Shown: one piece after another, positions 54,841 through 63,664 of the stretch | Numbering within the stretch: position 1 is the stretch's first letter | Layout: the number at the start of each line of letters is the position of its first letter | Source: Burkholderiaceae bacterium | Lineage (GTDB): Bacteria > Pseudomonadota > Gammaproteobacteria > Burkholderiales > Burkholderiaceae_C | NCBI GenBank assembly: GCA_024235955.1 | Contig: JACKLJ010000002.1 | Span: forward strand, 1 to 64,000 | Reading direction: 5' to 3' | DNA length: 64,000 nucleotides | Made by a program: the position numbers and the translations under genes | The notes under the pieces: model-generated | Told to the model about the DNA's origin: nothing | Seen by the model: only the letters and a program-made list of their open reading frames with translations | Database searches by the model: none

Positions 54841-56730
54841 ATGAGCAGCGCACTGGCCGCGCCGGCGGCCCCACCTAAGTACCGGCCCCTGGCCTTTGGC
54901 GTCACCCGCGCCACCCTGCACGAGACCATGGACGGTACGCAGTACCTGATGGCCGAGCAACCCCTGCAGGCCTTTGGCGACCGCATGTCGGACCGCCTGC
55001 TGCACTGGGCCCGCGCCACGCCGGACACCACCTTCATCGCCCAGCGCGTACGCGGTGCCGACGGCAAGAGCGGCGACTGGCGCCACGTGAGCTACGCCCA
55101 GGCGCTGGATGCGGCGCGCCGCATCGGCCAGGCGCTGATCGACCGTGGCCTGTCGGCCGAGCGCCCGGTGGTGGTGCTGAGCGACAACGGCATCGACCAC
55201 GCGCTGATGGCGCTGGGCTGCCTGTTCGCCGGCGTGCCCTATTCGCCCGCCTCGCCCGCCTACTCCACCATCAGCAAGGACTACGGCAAGCTGCGCCACG
55301 TGATCGGCACGCTCACGCCGGGCCTGATCTACGCCGAGGACGGCGACCGCTTCGGCGCCGCCATCGCCGCCACCGCGCCGGCGGATGCCGAGGTCGTGCT
55401 GTCGCGCAACGCCGGCCACGCGCACCTGAAGGGCCGCGCCGCCAAGCCGTTCGCCGACCTGCTGGCCACCGAGCCCACGCCCGCGGTGGACGCCGCGCAG
55501 GCCGCCACCGGGCCCGAGACCATCGTCAAGTTCCTGTTCACCAGCGGCTCCACCAAACTGCCCAAGGCAGTGATCAACACCAACCGCATGTGGTGCGCCA
55601 ATCAGCAGCAGATGCGGCAGTCGATGCCGGTGCTGACGGAAGAGCCGCCGGTGCTGATCGACTGGCTGCCCTGGAACCACACCTTCGGCGGCAACCACAA
55701 CTTCGGCCTCGTGCTGAGCAACGGCGGCACGCTGTACGTCGACGAAGGCAAGCCCACGCCGGCGCTGATCGGCGAGACGCTGCGCAACCTGCGCGAGATC
55801 GCGCCCACGTTGTACTTCAACGTGCCCACCGGCTTCGAGGCGATCGCCAACGCCATGAAGACGGACGATGCGCTGCGCAAGAACTTCCTCTCGCGCGTGA
55901 AGATGTTCTTCTACGCCGGCGCCGCCCTGGCCCAGCCGGTGTGGGACAGCCTGTTCGAGAGCGAGGAGCGCGAGATCGGCCAGCGCATCGTGATGACCAG
56001 CGGCCTGGGCATGACCGAATCCAGCCCCTACGGCCTGTTCGTCACCAGCCCCAACGTCAAGGCGGGCGACCTGGGCCTGCCCACGCCGGGGCTGGAGCTC
56101 AAGCTGGTGCCCGTGGACGGCAAGGTGGAGATCCGCTACCGCGGCCCCAACATCACCCCCGGCTACTGGCGCGGCCCCGAGGCCACGGCCGAGGCCTTCG
56201 ACGAAGACGGCTTCTTCTGCACCGGCGATGCCGTGACCTGGATCGACCCGGGCGACTACCACCAGGGCCTGCGCTTCGACGGCCGCATCGCCGAGGACTT
56301 CAAGCTCGCCACCGGCACCTTCGTTAGCGTGGGCCCGCTGCGCGGTCGCGTGATCGCCGGCGGCGCGCCCTACATCCAGGACGTGGTGGTCACCGGCCTG
56401 AACCGCAAGGAAGTGGGCGCGTTGGTGTTCCCCACGCAGGCGGTGCGCTCGCTGTGCGACCTGCCGGCCGACGCGCCGATGGACCAGGTGCTGCAACACC
56501 GCGCGGTGCGGGAAAAGTTCCAGAGCCTGGTGACCGACCTGTCGCTCACCGCCACCGGCAGCGCCAACCGCGTCGCGCGGCTGATGCTGATGGCCGAGCC
56601 GCCCTCCATCGACCTGGGCGAAGTCACCGACAAGGGCAGCATCAACCAGCGCGCCGTGCTCAAGCACCGCGACACGCTGGTGGAGGCGCTCTACGACGAG
56701 GCACCCGGCCACACCGTCATCAAACCCTGA
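54841..56730 (+). CDS. Feruloyl-CoA synthetase-like AMP-forming ligase
   Basis: A 629 aa ANL-superfamily enzyme that activates a hydroxycinnamate with ATP and CoA. The P-loop is FLFTSGSTKLPKAVINTNR, with the core motifs MTSGLGMTESSPYG and CTGDAVTW, and the C-terminal GSANRVARLMLM region. The size and pattern match feruloyl-CoA synthases rather than short-chain acyl ligases. It lies between the hydratase and the thiolase in the operon. Confidence 0.9.
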   Translation: MSSALAAPAAPPKYRPLAFGVTRATLHETMDGTQYLMAEQPLQAFGDRMSDRLLHWARATPDTTFIAQRVRGADGKSGDWRHVSYAQALDAARRIGQALIDRGLSAERPVVVLSDNGIDHALMALGCLFAGVPYSPASPAYSTISKDYGKLRHVIGTLTPGLIYAEDGDRFGAAIAATAPADAEVVLSRNAGHAHLKGRAAKPFADLLATEPTPAVDAAQAATGPETIVKFLFTSGSTKLPKAVINTNRMWCANQQQMRQSMPVLTEEPPVLIDWLPWNHTFGGNHNFGLVLSNGGTLYVDEGKPTPALIGETLRNLREIAPTLYFNVPTGFEAIANAMKTDDALRKNFLSRVKMFFYAGAALAQPVWDSLFESEEREIGQRIVMTSGLGMTESSPYGLFVTSPNVKAGDLGLPTPGLELKLVPVDGKVEIRYRGPNITPGYWRGPEATAEAFDEDGFFCTGDAVTWIDPGDYHQGLRFDGRIAEDFKLATGTFVSVGPLRGRVIAGGAPYIQDVVVTGLNRKEVGALVFPTQAVRSLCDLPADAPMDQVLQHRAVREKFQSLVTDLSLTATGSANRVARLMLMAEPPSIDLGEVTDKGSINQRAVLKHRDTLVEALYDEAPGHTVIKP

Positions 56731-56773
56731 CGGCCCCGGCCACCGATTCAACCGACAGCAAAGGAACCCCGAC

Positions 56774-58021
56774 ATGGCCAGCAAAGGCTTCTTCAGCGCA
56801 TTCGACGACGTCTGGATGCTCGATGGCGTGCGCACGCCGATGGTCGATTACTGCGGCGCACTGGGCCATATCTCGCCCACCGACCTGGGCATCAAGGCGG
56901 CGCGCGAGGTGCTCAAGCGCGCCGGCGTGCCGGCGGCCGACATCGGCTCGGTGGTCACCGGCAACATGGCGCCGGGCGATTTCGACCAGTTCTTCCTGCC
57001 GCGCCACATCGGCCTGTACGCCGGCGTGCCGGTGGAAGTGCCGGCCATCATGGCGCAGCGCATCTGCGGCACCGGCTTCGAGCTGTTCCGCCAGGCGGGC
57101 GAGCACATCCAGGGCGGCGCCTGCGACGCCGCGCTGGTGGTGGGCACCGAGAGCATGACGCGCAACCCCATCGCCGCCTTCGACCACCGCACCGGCTTCA
57201 GGCTGGGCGCGCCGGTGGGCTTCAAGGACTACATGTGGGAGGCGCTGAAGGATCCGGCCCCCGGCATCAACATGATCCAGACGGCCGAGAACCTGGCCAA
57301 GAAGTACGGCATCACCCGCGAAGAGGTGGACCAGTTCGCCGCCAACTCCTTCGCCCGTGCCCTGGCCGCGCAGCAGAGCGGCTTTCTGGCCGGCGAGATC
57401 GTGCCGGTGGTGACCGAGAAGTTCGAGATCGACGGCTACAAGCCCCGCGGCATCAAGCTGCAGGGCAAGGTGACCGAGGTGGCGCAGGACACGCACCCGC
57501 GCCCCTCGCCGCTGGAAGTGCTGGCCAAGCTGCGCCCGGTGTTCGAGGGCGGCGTGCAGACGGGTGGCAACTCGTCGGCGCTGGTGGACGCCGCGGCGGC
57601 CGCCGTGGTGGCCTCGGGCGCGTATGCCAAGGCCAACGGCAAGAAACCGCTGGCGCGCGTGGTGGCCGCCGCCGCCGTGGGCGTGCCGCCGGAGATCATG
57701 GGCATCGGCCCGGCGCCGGCCATCCGCCTGCTGCTGGAGCGCACCGGCCTGAAGCTGGATGACATCGGCCGCTTCGAGATCAACGAAGCCCAGGGCGCGC
57801 AGACCCTGGCCGTGGGCAAGGAACTGGGGCTGGATCTGGACAAGCTCAACGTCAACGGCGGCGCCATCGCCCTGGGCCACCCACTGGCCTGCACCGGCGT
57901 GCGCCTGACCATCACCGTGGCGCGCGAGATCCGCCGCGCCGGCCTGAAGTACGGCATCAGCTCCGCCTGCGTGGGTGGCGGCCAGGGCATCGCCCTCTTG
58001 CTGGAAAACGCCGAGCAGTGA
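56774..58021 (+). CDS. Acetyl-CoA acetyltransferase-type thiolase
   Basis: A 415 aa thiolase. The nucleophilic Cys is in RICGTGFELF (about residue 99), the His in GHPLACTGVRLT and the second Cys in SACVGGGQGIALL. It would split an aromatic beta-ketoacyl-CoA (for example 3-keto-hydroxyphenylpropionyl-CoA) to acetyl-CoA and an aroyl-CoA; this role is inferred from context. It is followed by a repeat B-A pair and the 3-hydroxyacyl-CoA dehydrogenase gene. Confidence 0.92.
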   Translation: MASKGFFSAFDDVWMLDGVRTPMVDYCGALGHISPTDLGIKAAREVLKRAGVPAADIGSVVTGNMAPGDFDQFFLPRHIGLYAGVPVEVPAIMAQRICGTGFELFRQAGEHIQGGACDAALVVGTESMTRNPIAAFDHRTGFRLGAPVGFKDYMWEALKDPAPGINMIQTAENLAKKYGITREEVDQFAANSFARALAAQQSGFLAGEIVPVVTEKFEIDGYKPRGIKLQGKVTEVAQDTHPRPSPLEVLAKLRPVFEGGVQTGGNSSALVDAAAAAVVASGAYAKANGKKPLARVVAAAAVGVPPEIMGIGPAPAIRLLLERTGLKLDDIGRFEINEAQGAQTLAVGKELGLDLDKLNVNGGAIALGHPLACTGVRLTITVAREIRRAGLKYGISSACVGGGQGIALLLENAEQ

Positions 58022-58139
58022 ACACCGCTCCGAGTCGCCTGCGGCGCCTTCCCGCCACTTGTTTCGCGGGGAACAACACCATTTCCCGGCGCAGGTCCGG
58101 GAACGGTGTTGGCTGGCCTGGCCTGCTTCGCGGCCTTCG
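58022..58139. repeat. Repeat B copy before the dehydrogenase gene
   Basis: CTCCGAGTCGCCTGCGGCGCC, TTCCCGCC..., an internal stem around CCCGG/CCGGG, and GGCCTGCTTCGCGGCC at its end. It is directly followed by repeat A copy 19, as at 58984-59170. Confidence 0.78.
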
Positions 58140-58140
58140 G

Positions 58141-58200
58141 TTTTATAAAGAAAAAGTGGCTTTGGCCCTTGCGTGACGGGCGCAGGCAGCTATTCATTTG
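58141..58200 (-). repeat. Repeat A copy 19, 5' leader of the dehydrogenase gene (reverse)
   Basis: AGTGGCTTTGGCCCTTGCGTG, ACGGGCGCAGGCAGCTATTC. It ends 18 bp before the ATG of the 3-hydroxyacyl-CoA dehydrogenase gene and abuts a B copy. Confidence 0.9.
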
Positions 58201-58217
58201 AAAGCAGAGGAAACACC

Positions 58218-58982
58218 ATGAAGATCCAAGGACAAGCGGCATTGGTGACCGGCGGCGGTTCCGGCCTGGGCGAGGCGACGGCGCGCGAGCTGGCGCGGCT
58301 GGGCGCGCGCGTCGCGGTGCTGGACGTGAACATGGACAACGCCAAGCGGGTGGCGGCCGAGATCGGTGGCATCGGCCTGCAGGCCGACGTGACCAGCGGC
58401 GAGAGCATGCAGGCCGCCATCGACACCGCCGCCGAGGCGCACGGCCCGGCGCGCATCCTGATGCAGATCGCCGGCATCGGCACCGCCAAGCGCGTGATCG
58501 GCAAGGACGGCAGCCCGGCCTCGCTGGAAGATTTCACACGGGTGGTGAACGTCAACCTGGTCGGCACCTACAACGCCGCGCGCCTGTTTGCCGCCGCGTG
58601 TGCCAAGCTGGAGCCGATGGAAGACGGCGAGCGCGGCGCCATGGTGTTCACCGCCAGCGTGGCCGCCTTCGACGGCCAGGTGGGCCAGCAGGCCTACAGC
58701 GCCAGCAAGGGCGGCGTGGTGGGCATGACCCTGCCGATGGCGCGCGACCTGGCGCAGTACGGCATCCGGGTGTGCACCATCGCGCCGGGCTTGTTCCTGA
58801 CGCCGCTGATGCGCAGCCTGCCGGAACCGGTGCAGCAGTCGCTGGCGGCCTCTATCCCCTTCCCGCAGCGCCTGGGCAAGCCGGAAGAGTTTGCCGAACT
58901 GGCCTGCCACATCGTCAGCAACGGGCACCTGAACGGCGAAGTGATCCGCCTGGATGGGGCCCTGCGCATGGCGCCTCGATGA
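58218..58982 (+). CDS. 3-hydroxyacyl-CoA dehydrogenase type 2 (SDR, HSD17B10-like)
   Basis: A 254 aa short-chain dehydrogenase. TGGGSGLGEATARELA (NAD-binding), the catalytic Ser-Tyr-Lys set in TASVAAFDGQVGQQAYSASK, and FTPL-like LFLTPLMRSLPEPVQ. The SVAAFDGQVGQ and GEVIRLDGALRM motifs are shared with type 2 3-hydroxyacyl-CoA dehydrogenases. It would oxidise the beta-hydroxyacyl-CoA formed by the hydratase. I chose ATG 58218 with AGAGGA upstream. Confidence 0.93.
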   Translation: MKIQGQAALVTGGGSGLGEATARELARLGARVAVLDVNMDNAKRVAAEIGGIGLQADVTSGESMQAAIDTAAEAHGPARILMQIAGIGTAKRVIGKDGSPASLEDFTRVVNVNLVGTYNAARLFAAACAKLEPMEDGERGAMVFTASVAAFDGQVGQQAYSASKGGVVGMTLPMARDLAQYGIRVCTIAPGLFLTPLMRSLPEPVQQSLAASIPFPQRLGKPEEFAELACHIVSNGHLNGEVIRLDGALRMAPR

Positions 58983-58983
58983 A

Positions 58984-59103
58984 CACTCCCCCGAGTCGCT
59001 GCGCGCCTTCCCCCCCTCTCGTTCCGGAGGGGGGACAACGCCAGTCGTCGGTGCAGAGCCGCCGACGGCGTTGGCTGGCATGGCCTGCTCCGCGGCCTCT
59101 TGA
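58984..59103. repeat. Repeat B copy before the thioesterase gene
   Basis: CCCCCGAGTCGCTGCGCGCC, TTCCCCCCTCTCGTTCCGG, AGGGGGG, a GACGGCGTTGGCTGGC segment and GGCCTGCTCCGCGGCC. It has the same order of blocks as the copy at 58022 and is followed by repeat A copy 20. Confidence 0.8.
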
Positions 59104-59170
59104 TTTTCAGCATGAAAAGTGGCTCCGGCCCTTTGCTGACGGTCGCAGACAGCTATTGAATTGAAAGCAA
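59104..59170 (-). repeat. Repeat A copy 20, 5' leader of the thioesterase gene (reverse)
   Basis: TTTTCAGCATGAAAAGTGGC, TCCGGCCCTTTGCTG, ACGGTCGCAGACAGCTATTG. It ends about 20 bp before the thioesterase ATG. Confidence 0.88.
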
Positions 59171-59190
59171 ATCCATCCTTGAGTTCCACC

Positions 59191-59610
59191 ATGAGCAAGA
59201 CCACTGTTTACGAAGTCAAGGTGATGTTCGGCGATTGCGATCCGGCCGGCATCGTGTTCTTTCCCAATTTCAGCAAGTGGATGGACGCCTCGTCGCTGGA
59301 TTTCTTCATGCAGTGCGGCATCCCGCCCTGGCGCGAGCTGGAGGTGTCGCACGGCATCGTCGGCACGCCGCTGCTGGAGATCCACACCAAGTTCATGCGC
59401 CCGGCCACCTACGGCGAGACGATCCAGATCCACACCAGCATCGAATCCTGGGCCGCCAAGACCTTCGTGCAGAAACACGTGGTGATGCGCGGCGACACGG
59501 TGCTGTGCGAAGGGCGCGAGACGCGCGCCTTCGTCGTCCACCCCGAGGGCGAGCCGCACCGCATCAAAGCCATCCCGGTGCCCGATTTCATCAAGGACAA
59601 GTGCAGCTGA
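59191..59610 (+). CDS. 4-hydroxybenzoyl-CoA-type thioesterase (4HBT)
   Basis: A 139 aa hot-dog-fold thioesterase. MFGDCDPAGIVFFPNFSKW is the classical 4HBT active-site motif with the catalytic Asp. It would release hydroxybenzoate or vanillate from the aroyl-CoA made by the thiolase; this is inference from the operon. I chose ATG 59191; the frame is open further upstream through the repeat. Confidence 0.93.
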   Translation: MSKTTVYEVKVMFGDCDPAGIVFFPNFSKWMDASSLDFFMQCGIPPWRELEVSHGIVGTPLLEIHTKFMRPATYGETIQIHTSIESWAAKTFVQKHVVMRGDTVLCEGRETRAFVVHPEGEPHRIKAIPVPDFIKDKCS

Positions 59611-59630
59611 GCGGGGCCGGGACGACCAGC

Positions 59631-59668
59631 AACGACACGCAGGAACGACACGCAGGAACGACAGGAGA
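59631..59668 (+). repeat. 13 bp tandem repeat carrying the Bug gene ribosome site
   Basis: AACGACACGCAGG occurs at 59631-59643 and 59644-59656 in tandem, followed by a partial third unit ending in AGGAGA, the ribosome-binding site of the next gene. It may have arisen by slippage. Confidence 0.75.
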
Positions 59669-59675
59669 CAAGGCC

Positions 59676-60656
59676 GTGAACCACCGTTTCGCCACCCCCA
59701 GCCGCCGCCAGCTGCTCGGCCTGGGCGCCGCCTCGCTGGCCGCGCTCACGCCGGCGGCGCGCGCGCAAACCGGCCAGCCGCTGAAGATCATGGTCGGCTT
59801 CGCCGCCGGCGGCTCGGCCGACCAGACCGCCCGCCTGCTGGCCGACCAGCTGCGCGTGCAGCTCAAGCGCCCGGTCATCGTGGACAACCGCGCCGGCGCC
59901 GGCGGCCGCATCATGGTGGAGGGCGTCAAGGCGGCCAAGGCCGACGGCGACACCTTGATGTTCGTGCCGCACGGCGCCATGACGCTGTTCCCGCACATCT
60001 ACCGCAGCCTGCGCTACGACCCGGTGGCCGACTTCACGCCCATCGGCCGCGTCTGCAACTTCGACTTCGCGCTCAGCACCGGCCCCGCCACCAACGCCAG
60101 GACCATGGCCGAGTACCTGGCCTGGGCGCGCGACCCGGCGCACAAGCCGGCCTTCGGCTCGCCCGGCCCGGGCACGGTGCCGCACTTCATCGGCCAGGGC
60201 GTGGCCGAGCGCGCCAAGCTGCCGCTGGTGCACGTGCCTTACCGGGGCGCCGCGCCCTCGGTGGTGGATGTGATCGGCGGCGCCATCTCCATGGCCATCA
60301 CGCCGCTGGCCGACGTGGTCGAGCACCACAAGGCCGGCAAGCTGCACGTGCTGGCCACGTCGGGCTCGAAACCGACCACGGTGCTCGGCGGCATCCCCAC
60401 GCTCAAGGACGCCGGCATCGACCTGGTGGTGGACGGCTGGTACGGCCTCTACGCGCCGGCCGGCCTGCCCGCCGCCACCCAGCAGCAGCTCGCCGCCGCC
60501 CTGCAGGCCGCCGTGCCGGCCATGGCCCCCGCCATGGCGCGCAACGCCCTGACGCCGGCGGCCAGCACGCCGCAGGAGCTGGCCCAGCTGCAGAAAACCG
60601 AGAGCGCCTTCTGGGCGCAACTGGTCAAGTCCTCGGGCTTCAAGCCGGAAGACTGA
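59676..60656 (+). CDS. TctC/Bug-family binding protein (operon member)
   Basis: A 326 aa periplasmic receptor with a GTG start (SRRQLLGLGAASLAALTPAARA, Tat-like signal). Core motifs: PLKIMVGFAAGGSADQTARLLADQL, NRAGAGGRIMVEGVK, FGSPGPGTVPHFIGQ and VPYRGAAPSVVDVIGG. Likely ligand: an aromatic acid or carboxylate of this pathway. The permease genes are not in the window. It follows the thioesterase by 65 bp. Confidence 0.92.
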   Translation: MNHRFATPSRRQLLGLGAASLAALTPAARAQTGQPLKIMVGFAAGGSADQTARLLADQLRVQLKRPVIVDNRAGAGGRIMVEGVKAAKADGDTLMFVPHGAMTLFPHIYRSLRYDPVADFTPIGRVCNFDFALSTGPATNARTMAEYLAWARDPAHKPAFGSPGPGTVPHFIGQGVAERAKLPLVHVPYRGAAPSVVDVIGGAISMAITPLADVVEHHKAGKLHVLATSGSKPTTVLGGIPTLKDAGIDLVVDGWYGLYAPAGLPAATQQQLAAALQAAVPAMAPAMARNALTPAASTPQELAQLQKTESAFWAQLVKSSGFKPED

Positions 60657-60704
60657 ATCCGTCCCTTTTCCCCCTCCACGCCAACCACCAAGGAGACAAC
60701 TGGC

Positions 60705-61841
60705 ATGACACGTTATTCCATCAAGGCCCTGGCCTTCGCCGCCGCCCTGGCCGCCAGCGGCACGGCCCTGGCCGACATCACCATCGGCGTGGTCGCGCCG
60801 CTCACCGGCCCGGCTTCGGGCCTGGGCATCCCGGTGGGCAACCAGGTCAAGCTGTGGCCCAAGGAGATCGACGGCCAGAAGCTCAACGTGATCGTCATGG
60901 ACGACGCCACCGATCCGACCAACGGCGTGAAGATCGCCAAGAAGTTCGTCGCCGAGGACAAGGTCGACGTGATCATGGGCTCGGTGGCCACGCCGGTGGC
61001 CGCCGCCGTGGCCCAGGTGGCCGACGAGTCGGGCACGCCGCAGCTGTCGTGGTCGCCGGTGGCGCTGCCGGCCGGCAAGGACAAGTGGTCCTTCCGCATG
61101 CCGCAGTCGAACGCCGTGATGGGCCACGCCGTCATCGAGCACATGAAGAAAGAGGGCGTCAAGTCGGTCGGCTTCCTCGGCTACGCCGATGCCTACGGCG
61201 AGACCTGGCTCAACGATTTCAAGCCGCAGGCTGAAAAGGCCGGCATCAAGTTCGGCCCGGTGGAGCGCTTCGCCCGCGCCGACACCAGCGTGACCGGCCA
61301 GGCGCTGAAGCTGGTATCGGCCAACCCCGATGCGATCCTGGTGGTGGCCTCCGGCAGCGGCGCCGCCATGCCCGAGATGGCCCTGCGCGAGCGCGGCTAC
61401 AAGGGCAAGATCTACCAGACCCACGCCGCCGCCACGCGCGACCTGATGCGCGTGGGCGGCAAGCAGGTGGAAGGCACCTTCGTGGTCTCCGGCCCGGCCG
61501 TGCTGGCCGAGCAGTTGCCCGACGGCAACGCCTCCAAGAAGGAAGCCATCAAGTTCGTGCAGCAGTACGAGAAGGCCTACGGCCCGGGCTCGCGCAACCA
61601 GTTCGCCGGCCACGCCTACGACTCCATGACGGTGATGGAAAAGGCCGTGCCGATGGCGCTGAAGAAGGCCAAGCCCGGCACGCCCGAGTTCCGCGCCGCC
61701 CTGCGCGACGCCTTCGAGACCATGGGCCGCACCACGCTGGCGCACGGCGTGCTCAACTGGACGCCCGCCGACCACTGGGGCTACGCGCCGGAGACCGGTG
61801 TGATGATGAAGGTGACCAACGGCGAGTTCAAGGTCGAGTAA
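60705..61841 (+). CDS. LivK-like ABC transporter substrate-binding protein
   Basis: A 378 aa branched-chain-amino-acid-type periplasmic binding protein: signal peptide ALAFAAALAASGTALA, then DITIGVVAPLTGPASGLGIPVGNQVKL, DDATDPTNGVKIAKKFVAEDKVDVIMGSVATPVAAAVAQ and GHAYDSMTVMEKAVPM. Relatives bind aromatic acids as well as amino acids, as would fit the pathway. The ABC permease and ATPase genes are not in the window. A terminator follows. Confidence 0.93.
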   Translation: MTRYSIKALAFAAALAASGTALADITIGVVAPLTGPASGLGIPVGNQVKLWPKEIDGQKLNVIVMDDATDPTNGVKIAKKFVAEDKVDVIMGSVATPVAAAVAQVADESGTPQLSWSPVALPAGKDKWSFRMPQSNAVMGHAVIEHMKKEGVKSVGFLGYADAYGETWLNDFKPQAEKAGIKFGPVERFARADTSVTGQALKLVSANPDAILVVASGSGAAMPEMALRERGYKGKIYQTHAAATRDLMRVGGKQVEGTFVVSGPAVLAEQLPDGNASKKEAIKFVQQYEKAYGPGSRNQFAGHAYDSMTVMEKAVPMALKKAKPGTPEFRAALRDAFETMGRTTLAHGVLNWTPADHWGYAPETGVMMKVTNGEFKVE

Positions 61842-61886
61842 GCCTGGCGGACCGAACGGCGCGTGCCAGCTGGCGCGCGCCCGCCA

Positions 61887-61916
61887 CGGCCCGCCGCGCG
61901 CGGGCCGCTTTTTTTT
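61887..61916 (+). terminator. Rho-independent terminator after the LivK-like gene
   Basis: Stem CGGCCCG / CGGGCCG with a 7 base loop, followed after one base by eight T (61909-61916). It lies about 45 bp after the stop codon, so the next gene probably has its own promoter or receives read-through. Confidence 0.85.
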
Positions 61917-61977
61917 GAACCCAACAGGCCGTTTGCCCTTGTGTGGCAGGCGCAGCCAGCTAGCAAGTCCATAGCAT
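61917..61977 (-). repeat. Repeat A copy 21, 5' leader of the acyl-CoA dehydrogenase gene (reverse)
   Basis: CAGGCCGTTTGCCCTTGTGTG, GCAGGCGCAGCCAGCTAGC, AAGTCCATAGCATC followed at once by ATG. The same CCATAGCATCATG string closes copy 11 before mnmC. There is no Shine-Dalgarno sequence. Confidence 0.88.
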
Positions 61978-61978
61978 C

Positions 61979-63664
61979 ATGAACCACTACCGCATGCCCA
62001 CCGAAGACATCGGCTTCGTCCTGTTCGACGTGCTGCAGGCGCCGGCGCAGCTCGCCGCCCTGCCCGCCTTCGGCGAGGCCGACGAGCCGCTGATGCGCCA
62101 GCTGCTGAACGAGATGGCCAAGTTCATCGACGGCGAGATCGCCCCGCTGAACCGCACGGGCGACGAGGTGGGCGCGCAGTGGAAAGACGGCGCCGTGACC
62201 ATGCCGCCGGGCTTTCGCGATGCCTACCAGGCCTTCTGGCAGGCCGGCTGGCCGGCGCTGTCGGCCGCGGCGGAAGACGGCGGCCAGGGCCTGCCGGCGG
62301 TGATCGAGGCGGTGCTGTACGAGAACCTCTCCGCCGCCAACCACGGCTGGACCATGGCGCCCGGCCTGCTGCACGGTGCCTACGAATGCATCCGCCACCA
62401 CGCCAGCGACGAACTGAAAGCGGCCTACCTGGAAAAGGTGGCCATCGGCGAATGGCTGGCCACCATGTGCCTGACCGAGCCGCACGCCGGCAGCGACCTG
62501 GGCCTGTGCAGCACCAAGGCCCAGCCGCAGGCCGAAGGCAGCTACGCGCTCAGCGGCACCAAGATCTTCATCTCCGGCGGCGAGCACGACCTGACCGACA
62601 ACATCGTTCACCTGGTGCTGGCCCGCCTGCCCGACGCGCCGCCCGGCCCCAAGGGGCTGTCGCTGTTCCTGGTACCCAAGTTCTACGCCGATGGCAGCCG
62701 ATCAGCGGTGTTCTGCGAGCGCATCGAGGAAAAGATGGGCCTGCACGGCAGCCCCACTTGCGTGATGCGCTTCGACGCCGCGCGCGGCTGGCTGGTGGGC
62801 GAGCCCGGTAAGGGCCTGAACGCCATGTTCGTGATGATGAACGCCGCCCGCCTGCACGTGGCGCTGCAGGGTGTCGGGCTGCTGGGCGCCGCCTGGCAGA
62901 AGGCCGACGCCTACGCCGCCGAGCGCAAGCAGATGCGCGCCCCCGGCGCCAGCCAGACGAGCCTGATCTCGGAGCATCCGGCCGTGCAGCGCCTGCTGCA
63001 GACCCAGCGCGCCTGGATCGACGGCGCCCGCGTGCTGGCCTACCAGACCGCCGTCGAGCTGGACATCGCCAGGCATCACCCCGATGCCGCGCGCCGCCAG
63101 CGCGCCGAGCGCTGGTGCGCCCTCACAACCCCTGTGCTCAAGGCCGCCTTCACCCACCAGGCCTTCCATGGCGGCTCCGACTGTCTGCAGGTCTTCGGCG
63201 GCCACGGCTACGTGCGCGAATGGGGCGTGGAGCAGCACGTGCGCGATGCCCGCGTGGCGATGATCTACGAGGGCACCAACGAGATCCAGGCCATCGACCT
63301 GCTGGTGCGCAAGGTGCTGGCCGACGGCGGCGCCGGCCTCAATGCCTTGCTGGCCGAGCTGGAAGCCGATGCCCGCATCGCCGGCAACGCGCCGGCGGCC
63401 GACGCGCTGCACGCGCTGCAGCAGACCACCACCGCCCTCGCCGCCCGCTGCGCGCAGGACGCCACCCTGGCCTACCAAGTGGCCGATGACTACCTGCGCG
63501 CCGTCGCCGTCGGCCTGCTGGCCTGGGCGTGGACCCGCATCGCCGCCAGCGCGCCGGCCGAACCCCGCTGGCAGGCCCCGGCCCGCGCCTTCCGTGCCTG
63601 GGTGCTGCCGGAACTGGCGATGCGCCTGGGCATCGTCGCATCGCTGGAGACCGCTCATGCCTGA
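61979..63664 (+). CDS. Acyl-CoA dehydrogenase
   Basis: A 561 aa FAD-dependent acyl-CoA dehydrogenase with an N-terminal extension of the class carrying DVLQAPAQLAALPAF. Core motifs: LTEPHAGSDLGLCSTKA, FISGGEHDLTDNIVHLVLA, QVFGGHGYVREWGVEQHVRDARVAMIYEGTNEIQAID. The Glu-containing MIYEGTNEIQ is the usual catalytic/FAD segment. It could desaturate phenylpropionyl-CoA to cinnamoyl-CoA, feeding the operon; substrate is inferred. It overlaps the next gene by 8 bp. Confidence 0.92.
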   Translation: MNHYRMPTEDIGFVLFDVLQAPAQLAALPAFGEADEPLMRQLLNEMAKFIDGEIAPLNRTGDEVGAQWKDGAVTMPPGFRDAYQAFWQAGWPALSAAAEDGGQGLPAVIEAVLYENLSAANHGWTMAPGLLHGAYECIRHHASDELKAAYLEKVAIGEWLATMCLTEPHAGSDLGLCSTKAQPQAEGSYALSGTKIFISGGEHDLTDNIVHLVLARLPDAPPGPKGLSLFLVPKFYADGSRSAVFCERIEEKMGLHGSPTCVMRFDAARGWLVGEPGKGLNAMFVMMNAARLHVALQGVGLLGAAWQKADAYAAERKQMRAPGASQTSLISEHPAVQRLLQTQRAWIDGARVLAYQTAVELDIARHHPDAARRQRAERWCALTTPVLKAAFTHQAFHGGSDCLQVFGGHGYVREWGVEQHVRDARVAMIYEGTNEIQAIDLLVRKVLADGGAGLNALLAELEADARIAGNAPAADALHALQQTTTALAARCAQDATLAYQVADDYLRAVAVGLLAWAWTRIAASAPAEPRWQAPARAFRAWVLPELAMRLGIVASLETAHA

